In this document: positions 25,757 to 35,251 of the stretch, one piece after another
How the letters are laid out: the number at the start of each line of letters is the position of its first letter
Numbering within the stretch: position 1 is the first letter of the stretch
From: an uncultured Pelagibacteraceae bacterium
GTDB lineage: Bacteria; Pseudomonadota; Alphaproteobacteria; Pelagibacterales; Pelagibacteraceae
Assembly (NCBI GenBank): GCA_902567495.1
Contig: CACFMO010000003.1
Location: 38,997 to 102,996 of the forward strand
Length of the DNA: 64,000 nt
Direction: 5' to 3'
The notes under the pieces: model-generated
Told to the model about the DNA's origin: nothing
What the model saw: only the letters and a program-made list of their open reading frames with translations
The model's database searches: none
Position numbers and translations under genes: made by a program

Positions 25757-26435
25757 TTAACTTCTTGTAAATTTTATAGTTATTAATATGTAAAAATTTT
25801 TGTTTACTTACGATACCTACTAATTCTCTTTTTTTAATTAAATTATCCCATACTTTGTTCATAGAAAATGACTTTATTTTTTTCGATTTAAAAACTGATC
25901 TTGTTAGGATTTGAGCACCTGTAAAAATAAGTTTGTTGTTTTTTTGCCTCAAAACTTGTTTTCTAGAGTTCAAATTAAAATCTCCTTTGAATGATTTATC
26001 AAAACTTTTATTTTTTGGAATTAAAAGCATAGCTGGTTTATTATTTTTTTGATAAATTTTTATTAAATTTTTAAACTCTTTCCTATATTCTTTCCTCCAG
26101 AGAGTATCTGGATTTAATACAAAGAATACTCGTTTTTTAAATTTTTTTGAAGCATTCAAGATTCCTCCACCAGTATTTAATATTTTCTTTTTTTCAAAAA
26201 CTAAATCTATTTTACAAGAGAATTTTTTGTTTTTTACAAAGCTTGAAATTTTACTATGAAGATAATGTGTATTTATAACAATATGTTTTACTCCAAGTGA
26301 AATTAAAAAATTTATAGTGTTTTCAAGTATAGTTTTGTTTTTAATTTTTACGAGTGGTTTTGGAATTTTTTTTGTAATTGGGTACATCCTTTTTCCAAAA
26401 CCAGCTCCAAGTATAATTGCTTTTTTTATTTTCAT
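25746..26435 (-). CDS. murU: N-acetylmuramate-1-phosphate uridylyltransferase-like nucleotidyltransferase
   Basis: Sugar-1-phosphate nucleotidyltransferase. The N terminus ILGAGFGKRMYPITKKIPKPLVKIKNKTILE is the NTP-binding signature, and VFVLNPDTLWR carries the metal-binding aspartate. The adjacent sugar kinase AmgK overlaps by 4 bp, and this pair is the cell-wall recycling module that turns MurNAc into UDP-MurNAc in Pseudomonas and many alphaproteobacteria, so MurU is more likely than a mannose-1-phosphate guanylyltransferase. The 229 residues agree with MurU. Confidence 0.8.
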   Translation of the reverse strand: MKIKKAIILGAGFGKRMYPITKKIPKPLVKIKNKTILENTINFLISLGVKHIVINTHYLHSKISSFVKNKKFSCKIDLVFEKKKILNTGGGILNASKKFKKRVFFVLNPDTLWRKEYRKEFKNLIKIYQKNNKPAMLLIPKNKSFDKSFKGDFNLNSRKQVLRQKNNKLIFTGAQILTRSVFKSKKIKSFSMNKVWDNLIKKRELVGIVSKQKFLHINNYKIYKKLIKY

Positions 26436-27394
26436 TTAAAATTTCTTTTTTTTCTAAGTTTTTTACTTACTGCATTTAGTAAAATTTTTTCTAAATTTTT
26501 AAAAATTTTATTTTTCATTCTTAATTCAATAAGTTTCCAAGTATAAGGTAAATATTTAAGATATTGTGGTTTTTTATCTCTTTTATTAAGTCTATAAAAG
26601 ATACCAAGTATCTTTAGATTTCTTTGAATTGATAAAATATCAAAATCATTTTTTAAATAATACATATTTTTTTTTAAAGTACTCTTTTTAAAATAATATT
26701 GAAAAATTTTATTTTTTATTGGTAATGGTATTTCTATTCTAACATCATCAATTAGAGAGGCCACGTCATACATTGGGTTTCCTAAAATAACATCTTGAGT
26801 ATCAATAATTCCCAATTTACTTTTCACGGGCATAATATTTGAAACGTGAAAGTCTCTGTGGACTATAAACTTATTTTTGAAGTAAATTTGTTTATATAAT
26901 TTATTTAATTCTATTTTTATTTTTGTTTTAAATTTTTTAGACTCTCTTTTACCTAAGACACCAGGAAGGTACCAATTCAAAAATAAATCGGATTCCTCAT
27001 GTAAATTTTTTAAGTTATAATTGTCAAATTTTAAATTTTGATTCGATTTAATTTTAATTTTATTAACTGGTTTTATTTTTTGTAATTTTAAAATTACATT
27101 TACGCTTTTTTTATAATAAGGAAAAATATTTTTTGATTTTCTGATAGAATGGAAGAGTGTATTATCACCAAAATCTTCTATTTCCATAATGCCTTCACTA
27201 AAATGTTGACTAATTGTTTTGGGGGTATAAATACCTTTGCCTCTTAGAAATTTGTTTATTGTAGAATATGCAATTAAATTTCGAAATCTTTCTTTTCTTG
27301 CTGTAACGATAATTGAAGTTTTATTTCCTTTTTTGAGTCTAAAAAATTCTCTGAAAGATGCATCGCTTTTTATTTTTTTTAATTTATATTGCAT
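26432..27394 (-). CDS. amgK: N-acetylmuramate/N-acetylglucosamine anomeric kinase (aminoglycoside phosphotransferase fold)
   Basis: Kinase-like protein expected to phosphorylate MurNAc/GlcNAc at C1 for peptidoglycan recycling. The APH fold is seen in SDASFREFFRL, MEIEDFGDNTLFHSI, the catalytic loop VHRDFHVSNIMP, and the metal-binding GIIDTQDVILGNPMYDVASLIDD. The 320 residues fit. It lies between tsaE (11-bp overlap) and murU (4-bp overlap), the conserved alphaproteobacterial order. The protein is very Lys-rich, as are its neighbours. Confidence 0.83.
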   Translation of the reverse strand: MQYKLKKIKSDASFREFFRLKKGNKTSIIVTARKERFRNLIAYSTINKFLRGKGIYTPKTISQHFSEGIMEIEDFGDNTLFHSIRKSKNIFPYYKKSVNVILKLQKIKPVNKIKIKSNQNLKFDNYNLKNLHEESDLFLNWYLPGVLGKRESKKFKTKIKIELNKLYKQIYFKNKFIVHRDFHVSNIMPVKSKLGIIDTQDVILGNPMYDVASLIDDVRIEIPLPIKNKIFQYYFKKSTLKKNMYYLKNDFDILSIQRNLKILGIFYRLNKRDKKPQYLKYLPYTWKLIELRMKNKIFKNLEKILLNAVSKKLRKKRNFK

Positions 27395-27839
27395 TTAATT
27401 TAAATTTTTTCCATTTTCCGTAACCTTTTACTTTCAATTTTCTTCTTTCTTGTTCATCTTGATGATAAAAAGTAATTTCAAGTCTATTAGCAATTGTTTT
27501 CTTAATTATCTCTGGCCACTCAACTATTGTTATCACTTTATCATTTTCTTGAAATATACCGAGTTTATCTAATTCTTTGCTTTTTTTTAATCGATATAAA
27601 TCATAATGCATTACTTTTATATTTTTTATCTCGTATTCATGAAGTAGGCTAAAAGTTGGACTTACAACTTCTGTTTTTTTAACTCTATTTTTTTTCTGTA
27701 ACTGATGAACCAAACTTCTTACAAAAGTAGTTTTTCCAGATCCTAATTCACCGTATAAAAATATACAGTCGGTTTTCGATAAAGATAATGAAATTTTTTT
27801 AGATATAGTATCTATTTGAGATAAATAATATTTCAACAT
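27384..27839 (-). CDS. tsaE: tRNA threonylcarbamoyladenosine biosynthesis ATPase TsaE
   Basis: P-loop ATPase that, with TsaB, TsaC and TsaD, makes t6A37 in ANN-decoding tRNAs. The Walker A motif is GELGSGKTTFVRSL; the segment VVSPTFSLLHEYE and the Walker B-like VMHYDLYRL follow, with VIIVEWPE-like VITIVEWPE later. The 151 residues match. It follows ahcY by 11 bp, with a small hairpin in the gap, and overlaps amgK by 11 bp. Confidence 0.92.
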   Translation of the reverse strand: MLKYYLSQIDTISKKISLSLSKTDCIFLYGELGSGKTTFVRSLVHQLQKKNRVKKTEVVSPTFSLLHEYEIKNIKVMHYDLYRLKKSKELDKLGIFQENDKVITIVEWPEIIKKTIANRLEITFYHQDEQERRKLKVKGYGKWKKFKLNAI

Positions 27840-27841
27840 TG

Positions 27842-27858
27842 GCTACTATTTTAGTAGC
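27842..27858 (-). repeat. 7-bp hairpin at the ahcY stop / tsaE start
   Basis: Perfect arms GCTACTA and TAGTAGC with a 3-nt loop. On the transcript it contains the last codon and stop of ahcY and ends two bases before the tsaE ATG. It lacks a U-tract, so termination is unlikely; it could stabilise the ahcY message or reduce tsaE initiation. Confidence 0.4.
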
Positions 27859-29140
27859 GATAAGTATCCGGTTTAAATGGTCCTGATGGTTTAACGCTAA
27901 TATAGTCTGCTTGTTCCTTAGACATTTTTGTTAATTTAGCACCAACTTTACCTAGGTGTAATGTTGCAACTTTTTCGTCTAAGTGCTTCGGTAATACATA
28001 AACTTTCTTTTCGTAGTTTTTTGAGTTATTCCACAATTCAATTTGAGCTATAACTTGATTTGTAAATGAAGCGCTCATAACAAAGCTTGGGTGCCCAGTT
28101 GCGCAGCCAAGATTTACTAATCTTCCTTCAGCTAATAAAATAATTCTTTTTTTACTTGGTAGTTCTATTTCGTGCACTTGTGGTTTTATTTCAGTCCATT
28201 TGTAATTCTTTAAAGCATCAACTTGAATTTCGTTATCGAAATGGCCAATATTGCATAATATTGCTCTGTCTTTCATTTCTCTCATATGATCAGCAGTTAC
28301 AATATCTTTATTACCTGTGGCAGTTACAACTATGTCTGCATCCTTAATAGCTTCATCCATTAATACAACTTCATAACCTTCCATTGCGGCTTGGAGTGCG
28401 CAAATAGGATCTGTTTCTGTAACCATAACTCTTGCACCTGATTGTCTAAGAGATGCTGCACTTCCTTTACCAACATCACCAAAACCAGCAACTATAGCAA
28501 CTTTACCAGACATCATTACATCTGTTGCTCTTTTAATTCCATCCACCAGGCTTTCCCGGCAACCATACAAATTATCAAATTTAGATTTTGTTACTGAGTC
28601 GTTGACATTTATGGCGGGGACTAACAATGTTTTATTGGACTCCATTTTTTTCAATGCTAAAACTCCAGTTGTAGTTTCTTCCGATACTCCTTTAATATTT
28701 TTAAGTAGATCTTTATAGTCCTTGTGCATTAGTCCGGTGAGATCACCACCGTCATCTAAAATCATATTTGGTTTCCAACTTTTATCACCTTCGATAGTTT
28801 GTTTAATACACCACCAATACTCTTTTTCCGTTTCACCCTTCCATGCATAAACTGGTATTCCCGCTTTTGCAATTGCAGCAGCAGCATGATCTTGCGTTGA
28901 GAAAATATTACAGGAAGACCATCTTACACTTGCGCCAAGTTCAACAAGTGTTTCTATCAAAACAGCTGTTTGAATTGTCATATGAAGACAGCCAAGAATG
29001 TTTGCTCCATTCAAAGGTTTCTTACCTTTATATTCTTTTCTTAATGCCATTAAGCCTGGCATTTCGGACTCTGCTATAGAAATTTCTTTTCTACCAAAGT
29101 CAGCTAAATTTATATCTTTAACTTTAAAATCTTGGCTCAT
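27851..29140 (-). CDS. ahcY: adenosylhomocysteinase
   Basis: Hydrolyses S-adenosylhomocysteine to adenosine and homocysteine, clearing the product inhibitor of SAM methyltransferases such as Cfa and UbiE encoded in this window. NAD-binding [13 protein letters not shown], substrate segments [22 protein letters not shown] and [14 protein letters not shown], and the C-terminal [10 protein letters not shown] (NAD-contacting Lys and Tyr) are intact. The 429 residues match the bacterial form. No SAH riboswitch is visible in the 46-bp upstream gap. Confidence 0.97.
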   Translation of the reverse strand: MSQDFKVKDINLADFGRKEISIAESEMPGLMALRKEYKGKKPLNGANILGCLHMTIQTAVLIETLVELGASVRWSSCNIFSTQDHAAAAIAKAGIPVYAWKGETEKEYWWCIKQTIEGDKSWKPNMILDDGGDLTGLMHKDYKDLLKNIKGVSEETTTGVLALKKMESNKTLLVPAINVNDSVTKSKFDNLYGCRESLVDGIKRATDVMMSGKVAIVAGFGDVGKGSAASLRQSGARVMVTETDPICALQAAMEGYEVVLMDEAIKDADIVVTATGNKDIVTADHMREMKDRAILCNIGHFDNEIQVDALKNYKWTEIKPQVHEIELPSKKRIILLAEGRLVNLGCATGHPSFVMSASFTNQVIAQIELWNNSKNYEKKVYVLPKHLDEKVATLHLGKVGAKLTKMSKEQADYISVKPSGPFKPDTYRY

Positions 29141-29186
29141 TTATAAAAATCTTGTAACAATTTAATTTATAGTAATCAAGTAGTCA

Positions 29187-30725
29187 CTATTGATTATATT
29201 TTTTGGGAAGTACTACTTCAATTTGAGCCCCTCTTTGATTATCAGTCCTATTTGAAGCTTGAACATTTCCTCCATGCATTTCAACTATACTCTTTACAAT
29301 ATTTAATCCCAAACCTGAGTGTTCACCAAATTTCTCGGGTCTATTGCTATAAAATCTTTTAAATATCTTATCAGTATTTGTCTCGCTAAAACCTGGGCCT
29401 TGATCTTTTACATTAAAAGAAACTGTATCTTTTTTTCCTTGTATATAGATTGAAACTTGGCCATTGTTTGGACTAAAAGATAAAGCATTATCTAAAAGAT
29501 TTGCTAATATTTGTTCTAATCTATTATCTATACCAAAAAGTTGAAAGTCGTAACCATTAGGTTTTTCTTTAATAATTTTAAATTTTATATTTTTTTCTAT
29601 TACCTTTGAATTGCTCTCAAATTCATCAACCACATTTTTTACTAAAACTTGTAAATCTATTTTTTTCATTTTTTCTCTAGATAAGGAAGCTTCATCTTTA
29701 AGCATTTGTGAATAATCTGTAATCAATCTATCAATTCTTTCTACATCGTGACTCAAAATCTTAATTAATTTTTCTCTTTCGTTCCTATCTGAAGAATTTT
29801 CTAAAAGTTCTGATGCGCCCTTTAATGAAGCCAATGGGTTTCTAATCTCGTGTGCCAAATCAGCTGAGGAATTTTCAGCTCTTCTAGTCCTTTGCTGTAA
29901 GTCAGTTGTCATATTATTCAAGGATCTTGAAAGCAAACCAAGTTCATCCGTTCTCTCTAAAAATTTTTCTATTTTTCCTGTTGAGTCATCTTTAGATTTT
30001 ATAGCTTCGGTATAACCTACTAAAGCAGCAATTGGTGTAAGAATATATTTATTTAAAAATATCGAGAATACAAATATTGCTATAGCTATAGCTATTACTG
30101 TTCTAAGAATAAAATTTCGTCTTTCTTCAACGGCTGTTAAAATTTCATTAGCTTGTTCTGTAACCTGTATATAACCTAAAACTTTACTATCAATTTTGAG
30201 ACCGTTTAGAGTCTTTATAAAAAAATTATTATTTTTCTTTATTTCAATAACAATTGGTTCTTCATTTTTTTTATTTGAAATCAAATTACTGATATTTTCT
30301 TTCTTTTGAGGTGATTTTTCTAAAGACAAATCTTTTTCAAAGATATTAGAATTAGCATCAATATTTTCCTGAATAACTGCGTCTGATCTAACAAAAACAT
30401 TTTGATCTAAATCAATGATGTTCGTATCTCCAATTAATTCTCCTTCAACATTAAAAAATTGAACTCTTTCTAGATTTTGAAATAAAAACCTTGTTGATAT
30501 TAAAAAATTTTTTAAGTCCTTCTCTTCAAAATTTATTTTTAATCTTTCGATGTGGTTAGAGGTATTGTTTATTATAACTGTATGTTTTTCTACTCTTTGT
30601 TTTACTAAGTTTGGTTGAATAGCATTAAGATAAAAAAAAGTGAATAAGCCTAATATTAAGAATACAACAGAGTTAAATATCAAAAATTTTCTTAAAATAG
30701 ATGATGAACTTTTAACTAAATTCAT
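29187..30725 (-). CDS. chvG: sensor histidine kinase ChvG
   Basis: Inner-membrane kinase for envelope or acid stress sensing in alphaproteobacteria. Transmembrane helices lie at about residues 13-35 and 205-228, flanking a 170-residue periplasmic sensor domain. HAMP follows, then the dimerisation helix with H292 in DLAHEIRNPLASLKGASELLE, and the ATPase domain with N-box LANLLDNALSFS, DQGPGFS, and GEHSGLGLNIVKSIVEMHGG. Its start overlaps the chvI stop by one base. The periplasmic domain has a polar insert with many Lys, Glu and Asn. Confidence 0.88.
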   Translation of the reverse strand: MNLVKSSSSILRKFLIFNSVVFLILGLFTFFYLNAIQPNLVKQRVEKHTVIINNTSNHIERLKINFEEKDLKNFLISTRFLFQNLERVQFFNVEGELIGDTNIIDLDQNVFVRSDAVIQENIDANSNIFEKDLSLEKSPQKKENISNLISNKKNEEPIVIEIKKNNNFFIKTLNGLKIDSKVLGYIQVTEQANEILTAVEERRNFILRTVIAIAIAIFVFSIFLNKYILTPIAALVGYTEAIKSKDDSTGKIEKFLERTDELGLLSRSLNNMTTDLQQRTRRAENSSADLAHEIRNPLASLKGASELLENSSDRNEREKLIKILSHDVERIDRLITDYSQMLKDEASLSREKMKKIDLQVLVKNVVDEFESNSKVIEKNIKFKIIKEKPNGYDFQLFGIDNRLEQILANLLDNALSFSPNNGQVSIYIQGKKDTVSFNVKDQGPGFSETNTDKIFKRFYSNRPEKFGEHSGLGLNIVKSIVEMHGGNVQASNRTDNQRGAQIEVVLPKKYNQ

Positions 30726-31423
30726 TAATTAATATTCCATCTATATCCGCTTCCATAACGGGTTTCAATTGATGAGAATTTTTCATCTACCTTTTTGAAT
30801 TTCTTTCTAATTCTTTTTATATGACTATCTATTGTTCTATCTTCTATATCAGTATTTTCTTTATAAGCTATATCCATAAGGTGCGCTCTCTCTTTAATAA
30901 CACCAGGTCTCTGGGCTAACTCTTTTACTATTAAAAATTCTGTAGTCGTTAATTTTTCAGGAAGGTTTTTTCCATTCCATTGACACTCTAGTTGACTAGG
31001 GTCTAATTTTAATTTTCCATGTACAATTAAGTTTTTAGTTTCATCTTGTGAAGTGCTTTTTTTTCTTAGTTGAACTCTAATTCTTTCAACTAAAACCTTA
31101 ATTGAAAAACCTCCCGATTTTTTTATAAAATCATCTGCACCAAGTTTTAAACCAAGTAATTCGTCAACCTCTTCGTCTTTTGATGTTAGAAATATAATTG
31201 GAATAGACATCTTTTTTTTTATCCTTTTAAGTAGTTCCTCTCCATCCATTCTAGGCATTTTTATATCAACTACTGCTAAATCGGGAGGATTTCTAGATAA
31301 GCCAACTAGGGCGCTTTCTCCATCAATATATGTTTGAACTTTAAATCCTTCTCTCTCTAGAGCTATGCTTAGACTGGTTAATATATTTCTGTCATCATCA
31401 ACAAGTGCTATAGTTTTAGACAT
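30725..31423 (-). CDS. chvI: response regulator ChvI (OmpR family)
   Basis: Receiver domain with acidic pocket DD10-11, phospho-acceptor D53 in [11 protein letters not shown], and K at LTSKDE, then a winged-helix DNA-binding domain with the OmpR-type [14 protein letters not shown] recognition helix. The 232 residues match ChvI. It is translated just before chvG. A perfect TTGACA at 31452-31457 on the minus strand lies in the 53-bp gap after polA, but no good -10 follows at 17 bp, so a separate promoter is only possible. Confidence 0.88.
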   Translation of the reverse strand: MSKTIALVDDDRNILTSLSIALEREGFKVQTYIDGESALVGLSRNPPDLAVVDIKMPRMDGEELLKRIKKKMSIPIIFLTSKDEEVDELLGLKLGADDFIKKSGGFSIKVLVERIRVQLRKKSTSQDETKNLIVHGKLKLDPSQLECQWNGKNLPEKLTTTEFLIVKELAQRPGVIKERAHLMDIAYKENTDIEDRTIDSHIKRIRKKFKKVDEKFSSIETRYGSGYRWNIN

Positions 31424-31453
31424 ATTAATATCCTAATAGTTTAAATTAAATTG

Positions 31454-31474
31454 TCAAAATTTAGGCAATTTTGA
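31454..31474 (-). repeat. 8-bp inverted repeat after polA
   Basis: Arms TCAAAATT and AATTTTGA, 5-nt loop, starting 3 bp downstream of the polA stop on the transcript and followed by an A/U-rich stretch. It could be a weak AU-only terminator or processing hairpin between polA and chvI; the downstream arm also overlaps a TTGACA hexamer. Confidence 0.35.
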
Positions 31475-31476
31475 TT

Positions 31477-34245
31477 TTAGTGAGCTTCATCCCAATTATC
31501 ACCAGAATTGACGTTTACGTCTAGTGGGATTTTGAACATATGGTACTCAGAACTTGAGACAGACTCCATAGTTTTTTTTACGATTTTTTCAACAATTTTT
31601 TGATTCGATTTTTGACATTCAAAAACTAGCTCGTCATGTATTTGAAGAAGCATTTTTGCTTTGTGCATTTTATTTGAATTAATTAAGTCATCAATTTTAA
31701 TCATCGCAAGTCTTATTATATCAGCTGCTGAACTTTGAATTGGTGCGTTAATCGCAGCTCTTTCTTGGAAGCTTCTTACGCTAAAATTTTTGTCATTTAT
31801 ACCCCTAAGATGTATGCGTCTACCAAAAATATTATTTACATATCCGTTTTTTCTACAAAACCTAATTGTTTTTTCCATATAATCTTTGATTTCGGGAAAT
31901 TTTTTAAAATATGAATTGATAAAATCTAAAGCTTCTTGATTTGATACTGAAATTTGTTTTGCAAGACCGTATTGGGTAATACCATAGATGATACCAAAAT
32001 TTATAGTTTTTGCTTTCCTTCTCAAATTTTCATCTACTTTTTTTATAGGTACGTTAAATACTTGGCTTGCAGTAAGCGCGTGAATATCTTCGTTGTTTAA
32101 AAAAGCTTTTCGAAGTTCTTTTACCTCTGCTAAATCAGCTAAAATTCTCATTTCAATCTGATTATAATCTGCTGAAATTAAAATATTATTTTTTTCAGCT
32201 ATAAATGCCTTTCTAATTTCCCGGCCATCATCTGTTTTAATTGGTATATTTTGTAAATTTGGGTCACTAGAAGCTAGTCTTCCTGTATTGGTTGCAGCTA
32301 ATAAAAATGAAGTATGTACTCTGTTAGTTTTTGAATTAACGTGATCTTGAAGCGCATCAGTATATGTATTTTTTAATTTTGATAATTGACGCCAATCTAG
32401 AACTAATCTGGGAAATTTATGTCCTTTAAAAGCTAAATCTTCAAGAATATTTGCATTTGTAGCTAGACTACCTTTCTTAGTTTTTTTTAAATTAGCAATT
32501 TTTAGTTCATTGTAAATTATTTCTCCTAGTTGTTTTGGAGACCCTATATTGAATTCTTTTTTTGCTATTAAAAAAATCTCTTTTTCAATTTTTTTTATTT
32601 TATTTGTAAAATTTGTCGATAATTTTTTAAGATAATCGGTATTAATTTTAATACCATTCATTTCTATCTGTGAAAGAATCTGAACCAATGGTTTTTCGAA
32701 GGACTCATAAATTATGTTTAATTTTTCTTCATCCAATCGACTTTTTAAAATATCAAATAATCTAAAAGTCACATCTGCATCTTCGCCTGCATATTCAGTT
32801 GATTTTTTTAAATTTACTTCTTCAAAAATCAATTTATTTTTCCCAGACCCAACTAAGTCTTTGTAAGAGATGGTTTTGTGATCTAGATGAATTTCAGATA
32901 ACGTATCTAAATTATGGCGGTTTAGGCCTGCATCAAGTGTATAGGATAACAACATAGTATCCTCAATCGGATTAATATTAATACCTTCTTTTTTTAAAAT
33001 TAAATTATCGAATTTAATATTTTGACCAATTTTTTTTATACTTTTATCTTCAAGAATCTTTTTAATTTTTTCTATGATTACTTTTTTATTTAAACATTTT
33101 TCTGTTTTATGTTTGACAGGAATATAATAGGCCTCGTTTGGAGAATAACATACCGATATACCTACAAGATCTGCATCAAAAGGGTTTAATGATGATGTCT
33201 CGGTATCTACAGATATTAATGATTTATCCTCAAGGTTTTTTATCAGTTTATCTAAATCAGTAATTTTGTTTATAGTTTTATACTTTGTAACATCAATTTT
33301 TTTTGAGATTGATTTAGCATTTTGTTGGACTATTTTTCCTTCAGGTTCTCCATAAAAACTTATTGCTTGACTTAAAAGTCTATTAAATTCCATTTCCCTC
33401 AAAAACTCATAAAGTTTATTTTTATCGACTTTTTTAATATCAAAAGTATCAATTTTATTTTTTGTTGGGACATCATCTTTTAAGGTTACTAATTTTTTAC
33501 TTATTAAAGCTAAATCTTTATTATTTATTAAAGTTTCTTTTCTTTTTTTTTGAGGTATCTCCCCAGCTTTCTTAAGAAGATTTTCCAATGTTTTAAATTT
33601 ATTTATTAATTCAGATGCTGTTTTAATACCAATTCCTGGAACACCAGGAATATTATCGGAGGAGTCCCCTGCTAATGATTGGACATCAATCACCTGGTTG
33701 GGTTTTACACCAAATTTTTCTATTACTTCTTTTTCTCCAATAACTTTACTTTTCATTGGATCAAACAATCTGATTTTGTTTGACACAAGCTGCATTAAGT
33801 CTTTATCAGAAGAAATAATTGTTACCTTTGCTCCAAGACTAATTATTTGTTTAGCATATGTTGCTATCAAATCATCAGCCTCATAATTAATTTGTTCAAT
33901 TGAAGGTAGATTAAAAGCTTTAACTGCTTTTCTTATATATTCAAATTGTGGTGCTAAATCATCGGGTGCTTCTGACCTATTTGCTTTATAATCTTTGTAT
34001 ATTTCATTTCTAAAATTTTTTCTTGCAGAGTCAAATATTACTGCAAAATGTGTAGGCTTATTTTTTGAGTCGTCTGACCTAACCTCTTCTAAAAGTTTGA
34101 AGAGCATACTACTAAAACCGCTAACAGCTCCCGTAGGTAAACCGTCACTTTTCCTGGATAAAGGTGGAAGAGCATAATAAGCTCTAAAAATATAACCAGA
34201 TCCATCTACTAAATAAAAATGATCTGTTTTTTTTATTGCGCTCAT
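31477..34245 (-). CDS. polA: DNA polymerase I
   Basis: Full three-domain enzyme for Okazaki-fragment processing and repair. The N-terminal 5' nuclease has YEADDLIATYA and SSDKDLMQL. The 3'-5' exonuclease keeps DxE in SVDTETSSLNPFDADLVG and later D residues, so proofreading is likely active. The polymerase has motif A ADYNQIEMRILADL, O-helix RRKAKTINFGIIYGITQYGLA, and motif C QIHDELVFE. The 922 residues agree with E. coli (928). It is divergent from an ABC ATPase gene across 48 bp containing a 19-bp palindrome. Confidence 0.96.
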   Translation of the reverse strand: MSAIKKTDHFYLVDGSGYIFRAYYALPPLSRKSDGLPTGAVSGFSSMLFKLLEEVRSDDSKNKPTHFAVIFDSARKNFRNEIYKDYKANRSEAPDDLAPQFEYIRKAVKAFNLPSIEQINYEADDLIATYAKQIISLGAKVTIISSDKDLMQLVSNKIRLFDPMKSKVIGEKEVIEKFGVKPNQVIDVQSLAGDSSDNIPGVPGIGIKTASELINKFKTLENLLKKAGEIPQKKRKETLINNKDLALISKKLVTLKDDVPTKNKIDTFDIKKVDKNKLYEFLREMEFNRLLSQAISFYGEPEGKIVQQNAKSISKKIDVTKYKTINKITDLDKLIKNLEDKSLISVDTETSSLNPFDADLVGISVCYSPNEAYYIPVKHKTEKCLNKKVIIEKIKKILEDKSIKKIGQNIKFDNLILKKEGININPIEDTMLLSYTLDAGLNRHNLDTLSEIHLDHKTISYKDLVGSGKNKLIFEEVNLKKSTEYAGEDADVTFRLFDILKSRLDEEKLNIIYESFEKPLVQILSQIEMNGIKINTDYLKKLSTNFTNKIKKIEKEIFLIAKKEFNIGSPKQLGEIIYNELKIANLKKTKKGSLATNANILEDLAFKGHKFPRLVLDWRQLSKLKNTYTDALQDHVNSKTNRVHTSFLLAATNTGRLASSDPNLQNIPIKTDDGREIRKAFIAEKNNILISADYNQIEMRILADLAEVKELRKAFLNNEDIHALTASQVFNVPIKKVDENLRRKAKTINFGIIYGITQYGLAKQISVSNQEALDFINSYFKKFPEIKDYMEKTIRFCRKNGYVNNIFGRRIHLRGINDKNFSVRSFQERAAINAPIQSSAADIIRLAMIKIDDLINSNKMHKAKMLLQIHDELVFECQKSNQKIVEKIVKKTMESVSSSEYHMFKIPLDVNVNSGDNWDEAH

Positions 34246-34270
34246 CTTTGTAATGATATCTTAATTTTTT

Positions 34271-34289
34271 TAATGTTATAATAACATTA
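34271..34289. promoter_or_regulatory. 19-bp palindrome with embedded TATAAT
   Basis: TAATGTTAT-A-ATAACATTA is a perfect inverted repeat ending 4 bp before the ATG of the ABC ATPase gene. A consensus -10 TATAAT (34277-34282) straddles its centre on the plus strand, which would put the transcript start within a few bases of the start codon. No good -35 lies 17 bp upstream. It has the layout of an operator covering a promoter. Confidence 0.45.
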
Positions 34290-34293
34290 TATT

Positions 34294-35220
34294 ATGAACA
34301 AAATCGCATTATCTTCTGAAAATTTAACTAAAATTTATTCAAAAAGTAATAAACTAAAACAAGAAGTTTTGGCACTAAAAAATTTAAGTTTAGAAGTAAG
34401 ACAAGGAGAGATTTTTGGTCTTTTAGGTCCAAACGGAGCTGGAAAAACTACATTTATAAATATTTTAGCCGGAACTGTAATGAAATCATCAGGTAAAGTA
34501 ACTGTATGGGGATATGATCTTGATAAAAATCCTAGACAAGTTAGAGCTTGCATAGGAATTGTACCACAAGAAGTTAATTTTGATCCTTTTTTTAGTCCAA
34601 AAAAACTACTTGAACTTCAGGCTGGATTTTATGGTGTTAAGAAAGAGGATAGAATTACAGATTCAATTTTAGAAACCGTATCACTAGATAAACAAGCCAA
34701 TGCATACACAAGAAGTTTATCTGGAGGTATGAAAAGAAGATTGCTAATAGCAAAAGCAATGGTGCACCAACCTCCTATTTTATTTTTAGACGAACCAACT
34801 GCAGGTGTCGATGTTGAGCTTAGACAAAACTTATGGGGGAATGTAAAAGAACTTAATAAGCTTGGTATTACAATTGTATTAACAACACATAATTTGAATG
34901 AGGCCCAAGAAATGTGCGATAGGATTGCAATAATAAACAAAGGTAATTTGGTGGCATTAGATACTACTCAAAAAATGCTTGAAAGAATTGAAAGTAAAAT
35001 CATTAAATTTAAAGTTAAGGATTCAAAAAACTTTGAAAAAATAAAATTAGATGGTGTTAAATTCGCGAAAAGTAATGGACAAATTACTGCAAGCTACGAC
35101 AAAAATAAAATTAAATTTGATCAAATTATTGAGGAAGTAAAAAATAATGTAGAAATACTTGATATTTCTACCGATGAGGGTGATTTAGAAGATATATTCT
35201 TACAGGTAACAAATAAGTAG
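34294..35220 (+). CDS. ABC-2-type transporter ATP-binding protein
   Basis: Cytoplasmic ATPase subunit. Walker A GLLGPNGAGKTTF, Q-loop GIVPQEV, signature RSLSGGMKRRLLIAKAM, Walker B PILFLDEPTAGVDVELR and H-loop TTHNLNEA are all intact. A C-terminal domain of about 90 residues resembles that of YadG/CcmA-type exporters. No membrane subunit is adjacent: the next gene is bioY. This ATPase looks like an ABC-2 exporter component rather than an ECF-type BioM, so the partner permease is probably elsewhere. Confidence 0.88.
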   Translation: MNKIALSSENLTKIYSKSNKLKQEVLALKNLSLEVRQGEIFGLLGPNGAGKTTFINILAGTVMKSSGKVTVWGYDLDKNPRQVRACIGIVPQEVNFDPFFSPKKLLELQAGFYGVKKEDRITDSILETVSLDKQANAYTRSLSGGMKRRLLIAKAMVHQPPILFLDEPTAGVDVELRQNLWGNVKELNKLGITIVLTTHNLNEAQEMCDRIAIINKGNLVALDTTQKMLERIESKIIKFKVKDSKNFEKIKLDGVKFAKSNGQITASYDKNKIKFDQIIEEVKNNVEILDISTDEGDLEDIFLQVTNK

Positions 35221-35251
35221 ATTTTTTCAAAAATAAAAGTAATAATATGCA

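Noticed and set aside
29141..29186. SAH or SAM riboswitch before ahcY
   Set aside because: The 46-bp gap is too short for an aptamer with an expression platform and has no matching conserved core.
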